Of a stretch of DNA of 64,000 nucleotides, positions 10,415 to 18,585 are shown piece by piece. Where the stretch lies: assembly GCF_016583985.1 (NCBI RefSeq), contig NZ_NRSD01000002.1:186001-250000 (forward strand), written 5' to 3'. The position numbers were made by a program, and so were the translations under genes. Positions within the stretch are counted from its first letter, which is position 1. Each line of letters starts with the position of its first letter. This DNA comes from Thiocapsa imhoffii (GTDB lineage Bacteria; Pseudomonadota; Gammaproteobacteria; Chromatiales; Chromatiaceae). The notes beneath the pieces are model-generated. The model made no database searches. It had not been told where the DNA came from and saw nothing but the letters and a program-made list of their open reading frames with translations.

Positions 10415-10780
10415 ATGACTGTCACCGAAACCCTGAACACTGTGAACGACATGACCAACAAGACCGTTGAGCGCATGACCAGCCTCGGCGAACTCAACGT
10501 CCGCATCTTCGAGAAGATGTCAGCGCGCCAAATGGATGCCATGAGCCTCTACATGGAACACGCGATGCGTGTCATGAAGCTCGCGACCGAAGCGAAGGGC
10601 TACAATGAGTTCGCTAAGGGTCAGGTCGAGGCGACCAAGGAACTCGGGGAGCGTATGCTGACCGAGAGCAAGACCGGAATGCAGGCCGTCAGCGAAGTTC
10701 GCGATGACTACCGGGCTTGGTTCGAGAAAAATATGGCCGAGGTCTCCACCGACCTGCGTAAGAGCGTCACCGTCGCTTAA
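10415..10780 (+). CDS. phaP: phasin, PHA granule-associated protein
   Basis: Small granule-coating protein, 121 aa, entirely helical in appearance. The sequence is a phasin-type amphipathic helix bundle (TVERMTSLGELNVRIFEKM, KGYNEFAKGQVEATKELGER, VRDDYRAWFEKNM). TGGAG lies 8 nt before the ATG. It has its own promoter overlapped by two PhaR-type operators, so it should be induced when polymer accumulates and PhaR is titrated. phaB follows after two hairpins. Confidence 0.9.
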   Translation: MTVTETLNTVNDMTNKTVERMTSLGELNVRIFEKMSARQMDAMSLYMEHAMRVMKLATEAKGYNEFAKGQVEATKELGERMLTESKTGMQAVSEVRDDYRAWFEKNMAEVSTDLRKSVTVA

Positions 10781-10809
10781 TACGACCGAGTCACCTCTCG
10801 TGACTGACG

Positions 10810-10866
10810 GGCTGTCCAGGGATGGACAGCCATTCGCAACGCCCCGGACTGGAGCGTTGCGAATGG
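10810..10866 (+). terminator. two hairpins after phaP
   Basis: GGCTGTCC/GGACAGCC (8 bp, 6-nt loop, 10810-10831) followed directly by a 13-bp stem CCATTCGCAACGC/GCGTTGCGAATGG with an 11-nt loop (10830-10866). No T-run. Probably 3' protection or partial termination of the abundant phaP message. Confidence 0.5.
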
Positions 10867-11004
10867 CGTTGAGCCGGGTGTTTCAACGCGCCCGCGGGCT
10901 GTGAGCGCCAATCACCGATTGAAGTGCGTCAGACGTCTGACCGCACCTTCTCGGGCATGATGCAACACCATAACAAATCGATAACAAGCTGGAGGAAACA
11001 GAAT

Positions 11005-11745
11005 ATGACACGTATTGCACTAGTGACGGGTGGTATCGGCGGGATTGGTACGGCCATTTGCACGCGCTTGACGAAGGATGGCTGCAAGGTCGTTGCTAAT
11101 CACCATCCGTCCGAGTCCGCGGTGGCAGACGCTTGGAAGAAAGAGCGCGCGGGCGAAGGCCACCACATTGAGACGTTTGCGGCGGATGTTTCCTCGTTCG
11201 AGGATAGTGCCCGCATGGTCAAGGAGATCACCGAGCAGCACGGCCCCATCGACATCTTAATCAACTGTGCCGGGATCACGCGTGACAAGACCTTCAAAAA
11301 GATGGAGCTTGCCCAGTGGGAAGCGGTCATGAAGGTCAACCTCGACAGCGTCTTCAATGTGACGCGTCAGGTCTGGGAAGGTATGTTGGAGCGCGGCTTC
11401 GGGCGCATTATCAACATCTCCTCGGTTAACGGTCAGCGTGGTCAATTCGGACAGGCGAACTACTCGGCGGCTAAGGCCGGCATGCACGGCTTCACCATGG
11501 CGCTGGCTCAAGAGGGTGCGACCAAGGGTGTGACCGTGAATACGGTGTCGCCCGGCTACGTCGAGACAGCCATGACCTTGGCCATGGACGAGACTGTGCG
11601 CAACAGCATCATCTCCGGGATTCCGATGCGCCGAATGGCTCAACCGGATGAAATCGCCGCCGCGATTGCCTTCTTGGCAAGCGACGAAAGCAGTTATATG
11701 ACTGGCGCCAACTTGCCGGTCAACGGTGGACTCTTCATTCACTGA
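11005..11745 (+). CDS. phaB: acetoacetyl-CoA reductase PhaB
   Basis: Short-chain dehydrogenase that reduces acetoacetyl-CoA to (R)-3-hydroxybutyryl-CoA for the synthase. The 246-aa sequence has the Rossmann motif TGGIGGIG at the N-terminus, NCAGITRD, the catalytic Ser in INISSVNGQ, and YSAAKAG with the Tyr/Lys pair, and ends TGANLPVNGGLFIH. ATG 11005 is backed by GGAGGA 10 nt upstream; a longer in-frame start at 10924 is unlikely. The enzyme of A. vinosum is reported to prefer NADH; cofactor preference here cannot be read from sequence alone. A strong terminator follows. Confidence 0.94.
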   Translation: MTRIALVTGGIGGIGTAICTRLTKDGCKVVANHHPSESAVADAWKKERAGEGHHIETFAADVSSFEDSARMVKEITEQHGPIDILINCAGITRDKTFKKMELAQWEAVMKVNLDSVFNVTRQVWEGMLERGFGRIINISSVNGQRGQFGQANYSAAKAGMHGFTMALAQEGATKGVTVNTVSPGYVETAMTLAMDETVRNSIISGIPMRRMAQPDEIAAAIAFLASDESSYMTGANLPVNGGLFIH

Positions 11746-11859
11746 AGTGCCCTCCACAACCATCTTCGAGCAATCCCTGGCCTGCCGCCATCCGCGCGGC
11801 CTAGGATTCTAGCATCGAAAATAGTGTCCTCCTCGTCTCTCTCATCATGAGACGTTTAT

Positions 11860-11888
11860 GGCCCGGCACCCCGCCGGGCCTTTTTTTT
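11860..11888 (+). terminator. intrinsic terminator of phaB
   Basis: GGCCCGGC-ACCCC-GCCGGGCC followed by eight T: a classic rho-independent terminator 115 nt after the phaB stop. Confidence 0.9.
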
Positions 11889-11891
11889 GCG

Positions 11892-11924
11892 AAAAAAAGG
11901 AGCGAATGCTCACGCACTCGCTCC
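11892..11924 (-). terminator. intrinsic terminator facing the puc operon
   Basis: On the minus strand GGAGCGA, 12-nt loop, TCGCTCC, then seven T. It lies 4 nt from the phaB terminator, so the two convergent units are separated back to back. Confidence 0.85.
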
Positions 11925-12112
11925 GACATAAGAAAAAGATCAATCGAGCGAAAAAGCTGCCTTTACTGTGACGCGGGGCGAATGGCAACCAACTGGTCAC
12001 CCTGATCCGTCTATGTCACTGTGACAGGACAGGATTCAGCCGGATCGCAACCACAACCTGCCGCGAGCTAGGGTTGTACTCAGGGTTCTTGCTGTGATCT
12101 CACCGCGACGCA

Positions 12113-12142
12113 GGGGGCGGCATCTGGTCGATGTTCGCCCCC
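12113..12142 (-). terminator. GC-rich hairpin after pucA2
   Basis: GGGGGCG/CGCCCCC stem with additional pairing of CATC/GATG inside, 15 nt after the last antenna stop codon. No T-run; likely an mRNA-stabilising 3' hairpin, with the true terminator at 11892-11924. Confidence 0.5.
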
Positions 12143-12156
12143 ACCCCGCACCTCGA

Positions 12157-12312
12157 CTAGAAGCCGTAACCCAGCGAAATCACAAAGCTGTGGACAACCA
12201 AAACGACGAGCAGGACGGCGAATAGGATCGGCATCAGCCAGTTCGCAGGATTCACGACGAGCCACACTTTCCAATCGTCTTCAGGATTTTTGGGTTTGTT
12301 GATTTCACTCAT
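12157..12312 (-). CDS. pucA: light-harvesting 2 antenna alpha subunit (copy 2)
   Basis: 51-aa antenna polypeptide with one transmembrane helix that binds bacteriochlorophyll in the LH2 ring. Visible features are the N-terminal DDWKVWLVVNPANWLMPIL segment common to LH2 alpha chains and the helix histidine in LVVHSFVISLGYGF, the probable B850 ligand. The ATG at 12312 has AAGGTGA about 7 nt upstream. It is too short to stand out among overlapping frames but lies directly after a beta gene (32 bp gap), the universal antenna order. Last gene of the pucBABA unit. Confidence 0.9.
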   Translation of the reverse strand: MSEINKPKNPEDDWKVWLVVNPANWLMPILFAVLLVVLVVHSFVISLGYGF

Positions 12313-12344
12313 GATAGTCACCTTATCAATAATGCTGAGACGGT

Positions 12345-12485
12345 TCAGAACCAGGGGTTCACGGCGATGATGAAGAGATGCACCAGCGCGGCGATGCCGA
12401 CGAACGCGCTATAGGTGATCTTGAACTGCTCGTGAAATTCCTTCGCTTGCTGCTCAGTCAGGCCAGACAATGATCGATCGGCCAT
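12345..12485 (-). CDS. pucB: light-harvesting 2 antenna beta subunit (copy 2)
   Basis: 46-aa LH2 beta polypeptide. Its sequence begins ADRSLSGLTEQQAKEFHEQF and continues with a membrane helix ending LVHLFIIAVNPWF. His18 in EFHEQF and the helix histidine in LVHLF are the expected pigment ligands. It differs from copy 1 at about ten of 46 residues, mainly at the very N-terminus and in the last helix turns, so the two copies may tune absorption differently. A hairpin at 12535-12557 separates it from pucA1. Confidence 0.92.
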   Translation of the reverse strand: MADRSLSGLTEQQAKEFHEQFKITYSAFVGIAALVHLFIIAVNPWF

Positions 12486-12534
12486 TTCCAATCTCCCTAG
12501 CGGGTATCTGAAAAACCAGCCTGCTCAGATGCTC

Positions 12535-12557
12535 ACCCCGGAAACCAGTCCCGGGGT
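12535..12557 (-). other. intercistronic hairpin between pucA1 and pucB2
   Basis: ACCCCGG/CCGGGGT, 7-bp stem with 9-nt loop, in the 88-bp gap between the first and second antenna pairs. Hairpins of this kind set relative message levels in antenna operons; the role here is inferred. Confidence 0.5.
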
Positions 12558-12573
12558 AACACCCTGTTCGGGT

Positions 12574-12789
12574 CTATTCGGCCACCGCTGGCGCAACTTC
12601 GACGGCCACCGGCGCGACCTCGGCCGTTTCGAGCGGATCGAACCCAATACCCAATGACCAAGCGTAGGCATGGACAGCCAGTGCGATACCCAGGACCGCG
12701 ATCAGGATCGGGATCAGCCAGGTAGCTGGATTCACCACCAGCCAGAACCGGTAGTCCTGCTCAAGCGGCTTGTAATCGAAGACGTTCAT
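12574..12789 (-). CDS. pucA: light-harvesting 2 antenna alpha subunit with C-terminal tail (copy 1)
   Basis: 71-aa LH2 alpha polypeptide, about 20 residues longer than copy 2. It has the QDYRFWLVVNPATWLIPIL entry segment, a membrane helix with the pigment-binding histidine in ALAVHAYAWSLGIGF, then an unusual tail of Ala, Val, Glu and Pro (ETAEVAPVAVEVAPAVAE). Some LH2 alpha chains have Ala/Pro-rich tails that are partly processed; whether this one is cleaved is unknown. AGGAGAGAT lies directly before the ATG. It follows pucB1 by 19 bp. Confidence 0.92.
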   Translation of the reverse strand: MNVFDYKPLEQDYRFWLVVNPATWLIPILIAVLGIALAVHAYAWSLGIGFDPLETAEVAPVAVEVAPAVAE

Positions 12790-12808
12790 TGATCTCTCCT
12801 GTCAGAAC

Positions 12809-12952
12809 CTAGAACCATGGGTTGGCCGCGAGCACGAAGAGGTGCACGACCGCGGCGATTCCGACAAACGCGGTGTAGGTGATCTTGAACTGCTCGTGAA
12901 ATTCCTTTGCTTGCTGTTCGGTGAGACCCGAAAGGCTTGTCTGCTCGGCCAT
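12809..12952 (-). CDS. pucB: light-harvesting 2 antenna beta subunit (copy 1)
   Basis: 47-aa LH2 beta polypeptide starting AEQTSLSGLTEQQAKEFHEQF, with the membrane helix FVGIAAVVHLFVLAANPWF. Both expected histidines (EFHEQF and VVHLF) are present. GGAGG lies about 6 nt before the ATG. First gene of the antenna operon; the promoter should lie between 12953 and about 13200, where two TGT-N12-ACA sites are found. Confidence 0.92.
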   Translation of the reverse strand: MAEQTSLSGLTEQQAKEFHEQFKITYTAFVGIAAVVHLFVLAANPWF

Positions 12953-13402
12953 GTGATTACCTCCAGTCTGTCAATGGTGTCGAACCAGAAGGCTCGACTG
13001 TTTACTCCCTCGCGTGGAACAGCCACGCGAGAACCTGCCTTACTTCGGTCTAGCTCCTACACTAGGTCAAGTCTTTGTTATTAAAAGTATTTTGACTTAC
13101 AAAAATAAGTATTTTTACGTTTAATGTACGTAACATTACGTGTCAGTCTAGCTTGACATTGTAAAATGTCAAATTATTTTTACAGTCACATTTCAACGCT
13201 TTTGGCACGACACGCCAGGACTTCGATCTGCCCAAGGAAACTCTTTTCTCAGCTACTGATTGCCTTAGAATCAAGCTGAGCAGTGCCCCGTCTTGCACCT
13301 GATGGCCTCCGGGGCGGATTCATGGCGCTAAGCGCGAGACGCGTGCGCAACACTGGGCTGTCCTAGGATCGCGTTCGACCGGACGGATGCCGTCACACGA
13401 GG
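12953..13402. other. intergenic region between pucB1 and kaiC
   Basis: 450 bp, markedly AT-rich from about 13070 to 13200 in a GC-rich genome, as expected for a divergent control region. It holds the PpsR/CrtJ-type sites at 13141-13184, an inverted repeat TGACATT-GTAA-AATGTCA at 13154-13171, and possible minus-strand promoter elements (TTGTAA, 16 nt, TAACAA, around 13103-13076). No gene is seen. Confidence 0.6.
13141..13184. promoter_or_regulatory. tandem PpsR/CrtJ-type sites (TGT-N12-ACA)
   Basis: Two exact matches: 13141-13158 and 13167-13184, start to start 26 bp. TGT-N12-ACA is the site of the aerobic/light repressor PpsR (CrtJ), which acts on puc, bch and crt genes in purple bacteria and usually needs paired sites. 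They lie 189-232 bp upstream of the pucB1 start codon. The regulator gene is not in the window. Confidence 0.65.
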
Positions 13403-14887
13403 ATGATCGAGCCAGCAACCATGATCGAATCGACCACAGATGCCTCCTCCGCTGCCGCTTCCGGGATCAGCAAGTGCCCGACCGGTATCTTCGGTTTCGA
13501 TGAGATTACCGGTGGAGGTCTGCCGCGGGGACGACCGACGTTGCTGGCGGGTGCCGCTGGGTGCGGAAAAACCCTGTTGTCGATGGAGTTCATTGTTCGG
13601 GGAGCCCGGGACTTTGGCGAGCACGGGGTCTTCATGTCTTTTGAAGAGAGCGAGCAAGAACTGATCACCAACGTGCGATCGTTGGGTTTCGACCTGGCAA
13701 CACTAGTCACCACGCAACGCGTCGCGCTGGATGCGGTGCGGATCGAGCGCAGTGAGATTGAGGAGACCGGCGACTACGATCTCGAGGGGCTCTTCATTCG
13801 TTTGGGCAGTGCCATCGACGCAGTGGGTGCGCGCCGTGTCGCATTGGATGGCGTGGATGCTCTGTTCGCCTCGCTGCCGAGCGAGGCGATCCTGCGTGGA
13901 GAGTTGCGTCGCCTCTTCCGCTGGCTCAAAGCTCGAGAGGTGACCGCAATCATCACCGGTGAACGCGGTGGGGGCACACTCACGCGACATGGCCTGGAGG
14001 AATACGTGAGCGATTGCGTCATCTTCCTCGACCACCGCATCAGCAACCAGGTCGCGACGCGGCGGCTGCGGATTATCAAGTACCGTGGATCGCGCCACGG
14101 GACCAACGAGTATCCGATACTGATCGACGCGCAGGGCTTCGGCGTGTTGCCGATCAGCTCCGCGGGCCTGGATCATCGGGTCTCGCGCGACTGTCTCTCC
14201 ACCGGCATCGATGGCCTCGACGCATTGTTAGGGCGACGAGGTTATTACAAGGGCAGTAGCGTGTTGGTGTCCGGCACCGCTGGTGCGGGGAAGAGTAGCC
14301 TGGCGGCGGCGTTCGCCGATAGCGTCTGTCATCGGGGCGGACGTTGCCTGTACTGGTCTTCGGAGGAGTCCCCGGATCAGATCGCGCGCAATATGGCTTC
14401 CATTGGATTCGATCTGGAACAACATTTCACCAGCGGCCGGCTCTACTGCCATGCTGTCCGACCGACCCTCTACGGCCTGGAGGATCATCTGGCACGACTC
14501 CATAGGATCGTTGGGGCGCTGAAACCCGACGCCGTCATCTTGGATCCAATCTCCAGCTTTACCGCTGTTGGCAACCTTGCCGAGGTGAGGATCATGTTGA
14601 CCCGAGTCATCGATTTTCTCAAATCGGCAGGGATCACGGCATTTTTCACTGGATTGACACAGGGTTCCGAGCCGGTCCACCTCGAACGTACTGAAGAGTG
14701 CGTCAGCTCCTTGATCGATACCTGGTTGCTGTTGCGCATGACAGACGTCGCCGGCACGCGCAAGCGGCTGCTCCATATCCTGAAGAGCCGCGGCATGGCG
14801 CATTCGCACCAGGTCCACCAACTCCTGCTGGATGACTGCGGCGTTTCTGTTGTGGCCGCTGCCAGCAACCCCGGAGAACCGAGGTGA
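13403..14887 (+). CDS. kaiC: KaiC-type circadian clock ATPase
   Basis: Double-domain KaiC (494 aa; cyanobacterial KaiC is about 519). Domain CI has GAAGCGKT (residues 50-57) and the catalytic Glu pair in SFEESEQE; domain CII has SGTAGAGKS and SSEESPDQ. The C-terminus is short and lacks the long cyanobacterial tail. In the family CI hydrolyses ATP and CII autophosphorylates a Ser/Thr pair near the subunit interface. It is the first gene of a tightly overlapping unit: its stop overlaps the kaiB start (GTGA). kaiA is absent, as in other non-cyanobacterial Kai systems, where the module acts as a timer or stress output. ATG 13421 is an alternative start. Confidence 0.92.
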   Translation: MIEPATMIESTTDASSAAASGISKCPTGIFGFDEITGGGLPRGRPTLLAGAAGCGKTLLSMEFIVRGARDFGEHGVFMSFEESEQELITNVRSLGFDLATLVTTQRVALDAVRIERSEIEETGDYDLEGLFIRLGSAIDAVGARRVALDGVDALFASLPSEAILRGELRRLFRWLKAREVTAIITGERGGGTLTRHGLEEYVSDCVIFLDHRISNQVATRRLRIIKYRGSRHGTNEYPILIDAQGFGVLPISSAGLDHRVSRDCLSTGIDGLDALLGRRGYYKGSSVLVSGTAGAGKSSLAAAFADSVCHRGGRCLYWSSEESPDQIARNMASIGFDLEQHFTSGRLYCHAVRPTLYGLEDHLARLHRIVGALKPDAVILDPISSFTAVGNLAEVRIMLTRVIDFLKSAGITAFFTGLTQGSEPVHLERTEECVSSLIDTWLLLRMTDVAGTRKRLLHILKSRGMAHSHQVHQLLLDDCGVSVVAAASNPGEPR

Positions 14888-15204
14888 CGACCTCGAGCGA
14901 GCCCTCCACGTGCGAGGTGGAACAGGTGAGGGGGTGGTGCCTCCGCCTCTACGTGGCTGGGAGCAATCCGCGCTCCGTGCGTGCTTGCGAAAACCTCAAA
15001 GTGCTCTGTGAGACCCACCTAGCCGGCGAGTACGAGATCGAGATCATCGACCTCCTCGAGAACCCATCATTGGCGCGTGGTGACCAGATCGTCGCCGTAC
15101 CCACCCTCGTGCGCAAGCTGCCGGAGCCAGTCCGCAGGATCATCGGCGATCTATCCGATACCGAGCGCGTTCTCGTTGGACTGGACCTGCGCCCACGCAG
15201 ATGA
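14884..15204 (+). CDS. kaiB: KaiB-like protein (first copy)
   Basis: 106-aa thioredoxin-fold protein of the KaiB family. The core runs from [20 protein letters not shown], through [23 protein letters not shown], to [18 protein letters not shown] and LVGLDLRP; this PxLxxxxPxPxRRIIGDL segment is typical of KaiB. KaiB switches fold to bind KaiC. It starts with GTG overlapping the kaiC stop. A similar but distinct copy follows 31 bp later. Confidence 0.9.
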   Translation: MTTSSEPSTCEVEQVRGWCLRLYVAGSNPRSVRACENLKVLCETHLAGEYEIEIIDLLENPSLARGDQIVAVPTLVRKLPEPVRRIIGDLSDTERVLVGLDLRPRR

Positions 15205-15235
15205 TCGAGTCACCATCAACCAAGGGGGAATTGCC

Positions 15236-15637
15236 ATGACCGTGACCCGCTTTCCGGCATCGGATACGCATGCAACCGACGGGAATCCGCTCCCGAGCGA
15301 CTCGGGCTATGGCGTGGCGGCGTTACCCGACGGGCCTGACCTAGGCTATGTGCTCACACTCTATGTGGCGAGCCTCACTCCACGCTCATCGGCCGCGATT
15401 CAATCGGTTCGAGACGTGTGCGACAAGCATCTCAAGGGACGATATTCGCTTGAGGTGGTTGACATCTACGAACAACCATCCTTAGCCAAGCGCGAGCAGA
15501 TCCTCGCCGCACCGACCCTGATTAAGCATCTGCCGCTGCCGCTGCGACGTCTGATCGGCGACATGGCCGACGAGCATCGCGTGTTGTTAGGCCTCGACCT
15601 GCGAACGCGTGACGCCAGTCAGAACCCATCGGCATGA
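15236..15637 (+). CDS. KaiB-like protein (second copy, N-terminal extension)
   Basis: 133-aa KaiB-family protein with about 30 extra residues before the core (LGYVLTLYVASLTPRSSAAI). The rest follows copy 1 closely: YSLEVVDIYEQPSLAKREQI, APTLIKHLPLPLRRLIGDM, LLGLDLR. ATG 15236 has AAGGGGGA 7 nt upstream. Its stop overlaps the start of the downstream kinase gene (ATGA), which couples it to signalling. Two unequal KaiB copies beside one KaiC recur in bacteria without KaiA; one may bind the kinase rather than KaiC, as SasA uses a KaiB-like domain, but this is inference. Confidence 0.88.
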   Translation: MTVTRFPASDTHATDGNPLPSDSGYGVAALPDGPDLGYVLTLYVASLTPRSSAAIQSVRDVCDKHLKGRYSLEVVDIYEQPSLAKREQILAAPTLIKHLPLPLRRLIGDMADEHRVLLGLDLRTRDASQNPSA

Positions 15638-17772
15638 CAGACACACCGCCGCCGCTCTCTGATCCGAATTCCGCGCCGCAAACGGATCGCTCCGTGACGA
15701 CCTTGCTGCAGGAAAATCTGGATTTGCGGGCGTGCTTGGAGGAGGCTCAGGACGCACTGCGGGCGATTCGTGAAGGCGAGGTCGATGCCGTCATCGTCAG
15801 CGGGAGCCAAGGCGATCGGGTGTTCTCGTTGATGGAGACGGAGAATTTACACCGACTCATGGTGGAGACCATGAACGAGGCCGGGCTCGCCATCTCACTG
15901 GAAGGCATCTTGCTCTATGCCAACGATCGAGCCTGTGCGTTGCTACAACGAACCCGCAGTGGTCTGCTCGGGCATGCGATCGATGAGTTTGTCGGTCCGC
16001 TCGACCGTCAGCGTCTCTGTAAGCTCTTGGACGCATCACAGACAGGAACCGCCGACGATCGCATCGTCTTCCTCACGGATGCCGAGGCGGAGGTCCCCAT
16101 GCATCTCTGGGCGAGTCGTCTACCACGGTGCGATGGGGATATGATCTGCCTCGTAGGGACGGACCTGAGTCGACTCGAAGCCGACCAGGCCCTGCTCGAT
16201 CGGCTCCGCGAACATCAAGAGGCGCTCAAGGCGTCTCGCGCGCAAGCACTAGAGTCGATGTCGCAGGCCCTAGCCGCCCGTGAACAAGCCGCGCGGGCGG
16301 CTCACGAGTTGCGCGAGAGTGATCGTCTGAAAGATGCCTTCCTCGCGACCTTGGCTCATGAGCTGCGCAACCCACTTGCTCCGATGCGCAATGCGCTGTC
16401 GATCCTGCGACTCGAGGAGATCGATCCGAGCACCCTAGTCACGGCGCGCGAGATGATGGAACGCCAGCTCCTGCACTTGATTCGATTGGTCGATGACCTG
16501 ATGGAAGTCGCACGCATCACCCATGGCAAGATCGATCTGCGGAAAGAGCGCCTTGAGTTGACGGAGGTCATCGATAGCGCAGTGGAAACCGTGCAACCGC
16601 TCCTAGACGCAACCGGTCAGCTGATCGAGGTCGAGCGTGCATCAGAGCCTGTGTGGCTGGAAGGAGATCGGATCAGACTGTCACAGGTCTTTGGAAATTT
16701 GCTCAACAATGCGATTAAATATACGAATGCAGGCGAGGTGATCCGCATCCGGGTGCAACCAAAAGGGGAGGGTGTCGAGATCTCGATTCGCGACCCAGGT
16801 ATCGGAATTTCCCCGGAAATGCTGCCACGTGTCTTCGAGATGTTTGCTCAAGGACGCGTGTGTGCGACACAGCGCGAGGGCGGCCTCGGAATCGGCTTGA
16901 CCCTGGTGCGCAAACTGGTCGAGTTGCACGGTGGTCGCATTGAGGCGTTGAGTGAAGGATCTGGACAGGGCAGTGAGATGCGGGTCTATCTGCCGCTTGG
17001 CGTCCCGTGCACACCGCGTCGCCCGTCACGCGCGGCCCGTCACCAGAGTGGAGGTGTTCAGGCCAGCACTTTGGCCAAGCATCATATCCTGGTTGTCGAC
17101 GATAATCGGGATGCGGCCACGAGTCTCGCGACGCTCCTGCGATACCAGGGCGCCGTGGTCCGGATTGCCTATGACGGACGATCGGCGCTGGACGCACTCG
17201 AAACAGAACCCGCTGATGTCGTGATTTTGGATATCCGCATGCCTGATCTCGATGGTCGAGAAGTCGCACGTCGCATCCGCATGCGACCTGAGTGGAACGA
17301 CATCCGGCTGATCGCCATGACTGGGCTGGGCGAAGCGGCGGATCGGCAACGCTCTCGAGAGGCTGGGTTCGACGTGCACTTGGTCAAACCCGTGTCCATC
17401 GAATCTCTCGACGAACTGTTCAGGGACCCTGTCACAGGGTATCGAGCAGAAGAACAGAGCGGTCCGAACCGCTCACTCCCGCCGCGGGTCCCGCGGGAGT
17501 GGGCGCTGTCACCGGATCACCTGAATGAACCGTCGCTCGTCTCCCTGATGATGCATGATCTGGCGCAGCCATTGAGTTCGGCAGCATGTTACGCCGTCGC
17601 CGCGCGCACCTTGGCTGAGCGCCCGACTGCGCGAGCCGCGACACTCGACGCCGCGCTTGCGGGTATCGAAGGGCAGCTTAAGCTCGCCAGCCGCAGCTTG
17701 GAACGTCTCCGTGATTACCTCCTGCAGGACGAGTCGGGACGGGATCGATTCAGCACCTGTGTTGGCGAATGA
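15634..17772 (+). CDS. hybrid histidine kinase with receiver and extra C-terminal DHp-like domain
   Basis: 712-aa soluble hybrid kinase in the kai unit. Order: PAS domain (about 65-185), coiled coil (190-235), HisKA with His242 in TLAHELRNPLAPM, HATPase with N box (FGNLLNNAIKYT) and G boxes (DPGIGI, GLGIGLTL), receiver with Asp533 in VVILDIRMPDLDG, and a final segment reading MMHDLAQPLSSAACYAV (His641) followed by LASRSLERLRDYL. That last segment resembles the dimerisation and histidine region of FixL-type kinases (HELNQPLTAI) but has no ATPase behind it. The start overlaps the second kaiB. The FixJ-type regulator 84 bp downstream is its likely partner. Confidence 0.92.
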   Translation: MTDTPPPLSDPNSAPQTDRSVTTLLQENLDLRACLEEAQDALRAIREGEVDAVIVSGSQGDRVFSLMETENLHRLMVETMNEAGLAISLEGILLYANDRACALLQRTRSGLLGHAIDEFVGPLDRQRLCKLLDASQTGTADDRIVFLTDAEAEVPMHLWASRLPRCDGDMICLVGTDLSRLEADQALLDRLREHQEALKASRAQALESMSQALAAREQAARAAHELRESDRLKDAFLATLAHELRNPLAPMRNALSILRLEEIDPSTLVTAREMMERQLLHLIRLVDDLMEVARITHGKIDLRKERLELTEVIDSAVETVQPLLDATGQLIEVERASEPVWLEGDRIRLSQVFGNLLNNAIKYTNAGEVIRIRVQPKGEGVEISIRDPGIGISPEMLPRVFEMFAQGRVCATQREGGLGIGLTLVRKLVELHGGRIEALSEGSGQGSEMRVYLPLGVPCTPRRPSRAARHQSGGVQASTLAKHHILVVDDNRDAATSLATLLRYQGAVVRIAYDGRSALDALETEPADVVILDIRMPDLDGREVARRIRMRPEWNDIRLIAMTGLGEAADRQRSREAGFDVHLVKPVSIESLDELFRDPVTGYRAEEQSGPNRSLPPRVPREWALSPDHLNEPSLVSLMMHDLAQPLSSAACYAVAARTLAERPTARAATLDAALAGIEGQLKLASRSLERLRDYLLQDESGRDRFSTCVGE

Positions 17773-17856
17773 CGCGCTCGGCTCGATGGATTGCCATCAA
17801 CGATGCTCTTCCCTTGCATGGCTCAGGATGTGCGTTTGCCACCCGCGGAGCGTGAC

Positions 17857-18528
17857 ATGAGCACTGCACCCGTCGCCTTTATTGTCGATGATGATCCAGC
17901 GCTGCGCGACGCACTCTGCATGCTGCTGGAGTCAGTCTCCATCCACTGCAGGTCTTTTGCTGGCGCAGAAGAACTCTTGCTCTCCGGGGCCCTGATGCAA
18001 GCCGGCCCAGCCTGTTTGATCGCCGACGTTCGCATGCCTGGCATCAGTGGCATGACCTTGCTTGAACGACTGCGGCGGGATGGCATCCGTATCCCAACGA
18101 TCGTGGTCACCGCTTACGGGGATATCCCGATGGCCGTGCGGGCCATGAAGCTTGGTGCAGTCGACTTCATCACCAAACCAATCGATCCTCAGGCCGTTCT
18201 GGAATTGGTGCAGAAAACTCTCGAGACACTGACGACTCCGCGAGCGCCCGACGCCGCAGCCAAGATCGAGACACAGCTGCGGTGCTACGCGACCTTGACG
18301 CCGCGCGAGCAACAGATTTTCCAGCGGATTACCGCCGGTGAGAGCAATCGCATGGTGGCCGATGCCCTGGGTATTAGCATCCGGACCGCGGAACTCCATC
18401 GCGCGCGGGTCATGAAGAAGATGCAGGCTCAGAACCTCGCCGAACTGACGCTGATCTGGGTCTCGATCCAGGATCACCTGGGCCAGGATGGCGCAGCGTC
18501 CCAACCAGAGCGCGCCCGCAGCCGCTGA
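17857..18528 (+). CDS. FixJ-family response regulator
   Basis: 223-aa two-domain regulator: receiver (AFIVDDDPALRDALCMLL, phospho-Asp in LIADVRMPGISGM, Lys in ITKPIDP) and LuxR/FixJ-type helix-turn-helix (LTPREQQIFQRITAGESNR, ISIRTAELHRARVMKKM). FixJ-type proteins bind DNA as dimers after phosphorylation. GGAG 9 nt before ATG 17857 decides the start; the frame is open further upstream without family likeness. It is the last gene of the kai unit and convergent with the big kinase at 18586. The targets are unknown; the puc operon just upstream is a tempting but untested one. Confidence 0.92.
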   Translation: MSTAPVAFIVDDDPALRDALCMLLESVSIHCRSFAGAEELLLSGALMQAGPACLIADVRMPGISGMTLLERLRRDGIRIPTIVVTAYGDIPMAVRAMKLGAVDFITKPIDPQAVLELVQKTLETLTTPRAPDAAAKIETQLRCYATLTPREQQIFQRITAGESNRMVADALGISIRTAELHRARVMKKMQAQNLAELTLIWVSIQDHLGQDGAASQPERARSR

Positions 18529-18585
18529 GCCTCGCGTTTCAATTGTGCGGTTGCTTTCGTGTCACCCATGAATCACGGCCGCGCC

